Positions 62,323-64,000 of a stretch of 64,000 bases of DNA are shown one piece after another. How positions within the stretch are numbered: position 1 is the first letter of the stretch; each line of letters starts with the position of its first letter. The translations under genes were made by a program, and so were the position numbers. A model generated the notes under the pieces. It did not search any database. It saw nothing but the letters and a program-made list of their open reading frames with translations, and was not told the origin of the DNA. This DNA comes from Vagococcus allomyrinae (GTDB taxonomy: Bacteria > Bacillota > Bacilli > Lactobacillales > Vagococcaceae): positions 1-64,000 of the forward strand of contig NZ_JAEEGA010000009.1 in the NCBI RefSeq assembly GCF_017829975.1, given 5' to 3'.

Positions 62323-62559
62323 ATGAGTTTAATTGATAAAGTAAGGGAGTATCAGCAGAGTAAGAAATTGTCCCATAGCACAAAATTACAAAAGAAAAAT
62401 GATGAACTGAGAGCTAATGGTGTTGAACCAGTCAAAAAAGGCTGGGGGCAAATGGTAAATACTGGAAGTGGTGGTTTTAATCAAGCAAATCCAATTGACA
62501 TTAAGTATGATCTGGCCCAGCAACAAAAAAATATTGCTGAAAAAAACTCGGAAAAATGA
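62323..62559 (+). CDS. Small hydrophilic protein of unknown function
   Basis: This 78-residue protein is rich in Lys, Gln and Asn (MSLIDKVREYQQSKKLSHST, later GWGQMVNTGSGGFNQANPID). It has no membrane segment and no cysteine; the C-terminal third may be helical. GAGGTGAG precedes the ATG and an extended -10 promoter lies 33 bases upstream. Such proteins in lactic bacteria are often stress- or stationary-phase proteins, but I do not recognise a family. A terminator-like hairpin follows. Confidence 0.7.
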   Translation: MSLIDKVREYQQSKKLSHSTKLQKKNDELRANGVEPVKKGWGQMVNTGSGGFNQANPIDIKYDLAQQQKNIAEKNSEK

Positions 62560-62561
62560 GT

Positions 62562-62616
62562 GATTCCCCCGAGATGTTTATTTCTTGGAGGCTCCGTATT
62601 AGGGAATCCTTTTTTT
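62562..62616 (+). terminator. Probable terminator after the 78-residue protein gene
   Basis: GATTCCC (62562-62568) pairs with GGGAATC (62602-62608) with a long loop, followed by a T-run (62610-62616). Confidence 0.55.
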
Positions 62617-62803
62617 GAAGATTTGATTGGGCGAAGTGAAGAAGATGGGCCAATTCTGTCCGTGTATGTGTCAATCGTTATTTGGCTTACAAGACATCTT
62701 AAAAGGAAAAGGGCGATTCCAATGGGCTTATAGGACCTTAGAGAGAACCACGTTTAAAATTGGCTTTAGGCAAATACGATGATAAATGATTGGAGGAGTG
62801 TGA

Positions 62804-63334
62804 GTGGCTAGAGCTAGAACTAAAAAAGAGTTAGTGTCTCAGGGAGAAGAGACCTTTAATGAGTTAATGGCTTTGATTGAGTCCATCCCTAAAGAACAGA
62901 TTGACGATTTATTTCAGTTTGAGGATGTCAAAGAGACGGCGGCTCATTGGAAAAGAGATAAAAACGTAAAAGATGTGCTTATCCATTTATATGAGTGGCA
63001 TCGCTTGCTATTAAATTGGGTGGAAGCGAATCAGAACGGAATTGAAACGCCCTTCTTGCAAGAAGGCTACAACTGGAGAACGTATGGTGAAATGAATAAT
63101 GAGTTCGTAAAGCAACATCTAACGACTTCTTTTGACGAAGCGTTTAACTCATTAAAAGAAAGCCATTCACAAGTAATGAGACTTGCCCTAAATTTTTCTG
63201 AGGAAGAGTTGTTCTCAAAAAAGGTTTTTAAATGGGTTGGCGGTAGCACACTTGGTGGGTATTTTGTCTCCTCGACTTCGAGCCATTATCTGTGGGCAAT
63301 AAAAAAAATAAAACAACATCAGAAATCTTTATAA
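62804..63334 (+). CDS. ClbS/DfsB family four-helix protein (DUF1706)
   Basis: The 176-residue protein starts at GTG after GGAGG. It matches the ClbS/DfsB group by RTKKELVSQGEETFNELMAL at the N terminus, KRDKNVKDVLIHLYEWHRLL (about 51-70), the EGYNWRTYGEMNNE block (about 87-100) and the C-terminal SSTSSHYLWAIKKIKQH. ClbS protects against colibactin in Escherichia coli and DfsB has a related fold. General family members are DinB-like four-helix bundles whose substrate is unknown. Single gene; no toxin genes nearby. Confidence 0.85.
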   Translation: MARARTKKELVSQGEETFNELMALIESIPKEQIDDLFQFEDVKETAAHWKRDKNVKDVLIHLYEWHRLLLNWVEANQNGIETPFLQEGYNWRTYGEMNNEFVKQHLTTSFDEAFNSLKESHSQVMRLALNFSEEELFSKKVFKWVGGSTLGGYFVSSTSSHYLWAIKKIKQHQKSL

Positions 63335-63438
63335 ATACTATTGAAGAGCAATCCTGATAAAGTGACGGCTCTTTTTTTGCATGGTTGAGTGGAAATGAGG
63401 ATCACTTGAAAAAATTTGTTGTGATGATTGTCAAAAGT

Positions 63439-63478
63439 AAAAAGAAGATCTCTCTTATTTGGGGAGATCTTCTTTGAT
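63439..63478. terminator. Bidirectional terminator between the ClbS-like gene and the XRE operon
   Basis: AAAGAAGATCTC (63441-63452) pairs perfectly with GAGATCTTCTTT (63464-63475), A-rich on the left and T-rich on the right. Confidence 0.85.
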
Positions 63479-63483
63479 TTTAG

Positions 63484-63690
63484 CTAATCTGATCGATACT
63501 CAAGGATATCGCCTGGTTGGCAATCGAGAGCCTGACAAATGGCTTCAAGGGTAGAAAAGCGAATGGCAACTGCTTTGCTGTTTTTTAATTTGGATAAATT
63601 AACGTTGGTGATGCCAACAAGGGGTGAGAGCTCTTTTAAGGATATCTTTCGCTCGAGCATGAAGCGATCTAATCTCACTAATATAGGCAC
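63484..63690 (-). CDS. Small XRE (Cro/CI) family regulator
   Basis: This 68-residue protein is a single helix-turn-helix domain: LDRFMLERKISLKELSPLVG (7-26) then ITNVNLSKLKNSKAVAIRFS (27-46), and a C-terminal LEAICQALDCQPGDILEYR (48-66), the typical short YozG-like XRE pattern. It lies 50 bp downstream of a membrane-protein gene on the same strand. Such small XRE genes are usually paired with DUF2975 membrane proteins, probably regulating them. Confidence 0.9.
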   Translation of the reverse strand: MPILVRLDRFMLERKISLKELSPLVGITNVNLSKLKNSKAVAIRFSTLEAICQALDCQPGDILEYRSD

Positions 63691-63740
63691 ATGCGCCCCT
63701 TTCTAAATGACTTCATCTGAAAATTTTTGTAGTTTAATCC

Positions 63741-64000
63741 CTAATTGACAATTTCTGCTAAGCAGACAAAAATGATCCCTACCAATGAGACAGCGGTTAA
63801 TTGAATTTGGAAAAAATGACCTTGACTCATGGCGAAACTGACTAGGATCGAAAAGAGAATAGAGGAAAAACAATCGATAACGATTAATACCATTCCCATG
63901 AGTTTAAACCAATGATAAAATTCGTAGGAGAAAGGGGGGAGTCCTGTGGATATTTTTTTAATAAGGTACTACCTTTCCAAAATAAGTAAGAGAAAGCCAA
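63741..64000 (-). CDS. Membrane protein, partial at the right edge (probable DUF2975)
   Basis: An open frame enters from the right edge and ends at TAG (63741-63743), giving at least 85 residues. It reads LAFSYLFWKGSTLLKKISTG, then a helix around LMGMVLIVIDCFSSILFSIL and a last helix around LVGIIFVCLAEIVN. The pattern of hydrophobic segments plus the neighbouring small XRE regulator fits the DUF2975 family. The 5' end lies outside the window, so start and full length are unknown. Confidence 0.65.

Overview
The window is AT-rich, densely packed DNA from a low-GC Gram-positive bacterium. Strong AGGAGG-type ribosome sites, cre-like catabolite boxes, EIICB phosphotransferase systems, RpiR/BlaI/LytTR regulators and the gene set point to Lactobacillales, most like Enterococcaceae (Enterococcus/Vagococcus-like). 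That placement is inferred from gene content only. I see no rRNA, tRNA, CRISPR array, prophage or intact insertion sequence.

Layout. 1-7.1 kb: MarR regulator with divergent flavodoxin, a membrane-anchored isochorismatase-like hydrolase, an HTH regulator divergent from an ABC exporter, a MurJ/SpoVB-type flippase and a DUF1722 protein. 7.4-9.4 kb: GHKL kinase/LytTR regulator pair. 9.7-18.1 kb: a glycosylation block with a cytoplasmic GH3 glycosidase, GtrA, a GT2 glycosyltransferase and UDP-galactopyranose mutase, then a membrane-anchored GH3 enzyme whose domains are circularly permuted; both GH3 genes have cre boxes. 18.2-19.2 kb: a noncoding tandem array with an exact 252-bp period. 19.3-21.5 kb: small genes, two gene relics, a DJ-1/PfpI protein and an S66 peptidase. 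21.9-25.6 and 33.0-37.1 kb: two paralogous alpha-glucoside systems, each with EIICB, a GH4 6-phospho-alpha-glucosidase and an RpiR regulator on the opposite strand. Between them: glycerate kinase, an OmpR-type two-component system, a kinase-GNAT fusion and an esterase. 37.2-41.5 kb: an MFS transporter, a phosphotransferase gene relic and a BlaI/M56 pair. 41.9-59.4 kb: a large uronate-glycan locus. 59.4-64 kb: housekeeping genes (DUF975, two UspA proteins, a frataxin-like protein, a ClbS/DfsB-like protein) and an XRE regulator with a membrane protein cut by the right edge.

How the genes work together. The uronate locus has an IclR regulator with tandem operator-like repeats before kduI-kduD, an MFS importer, two GH105/GH88 unsaturated-uronyl hydrolases, an AraC regulator, an ABC sugar importer, a KdgF cupin, a TIM-barrel isomerase, a GH38 alpha-mannosidase and an 830-residue protein I cannot assign. 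Imported oligosaccharides carrying unsaturated uronate and alpha-mannose could be trimmed alternately by GH105 and GH38. The freed uronate would pass through KdgF, KduI and KduD to 2-keto-3-deoxygluconate. The most unusual object is the 252-bp array: each full unit has a promoter and a terminator-like hairpin, and the hairpin shows two compensatory base-pair changes between units. That suggests a family of tandem small-RNA genes.
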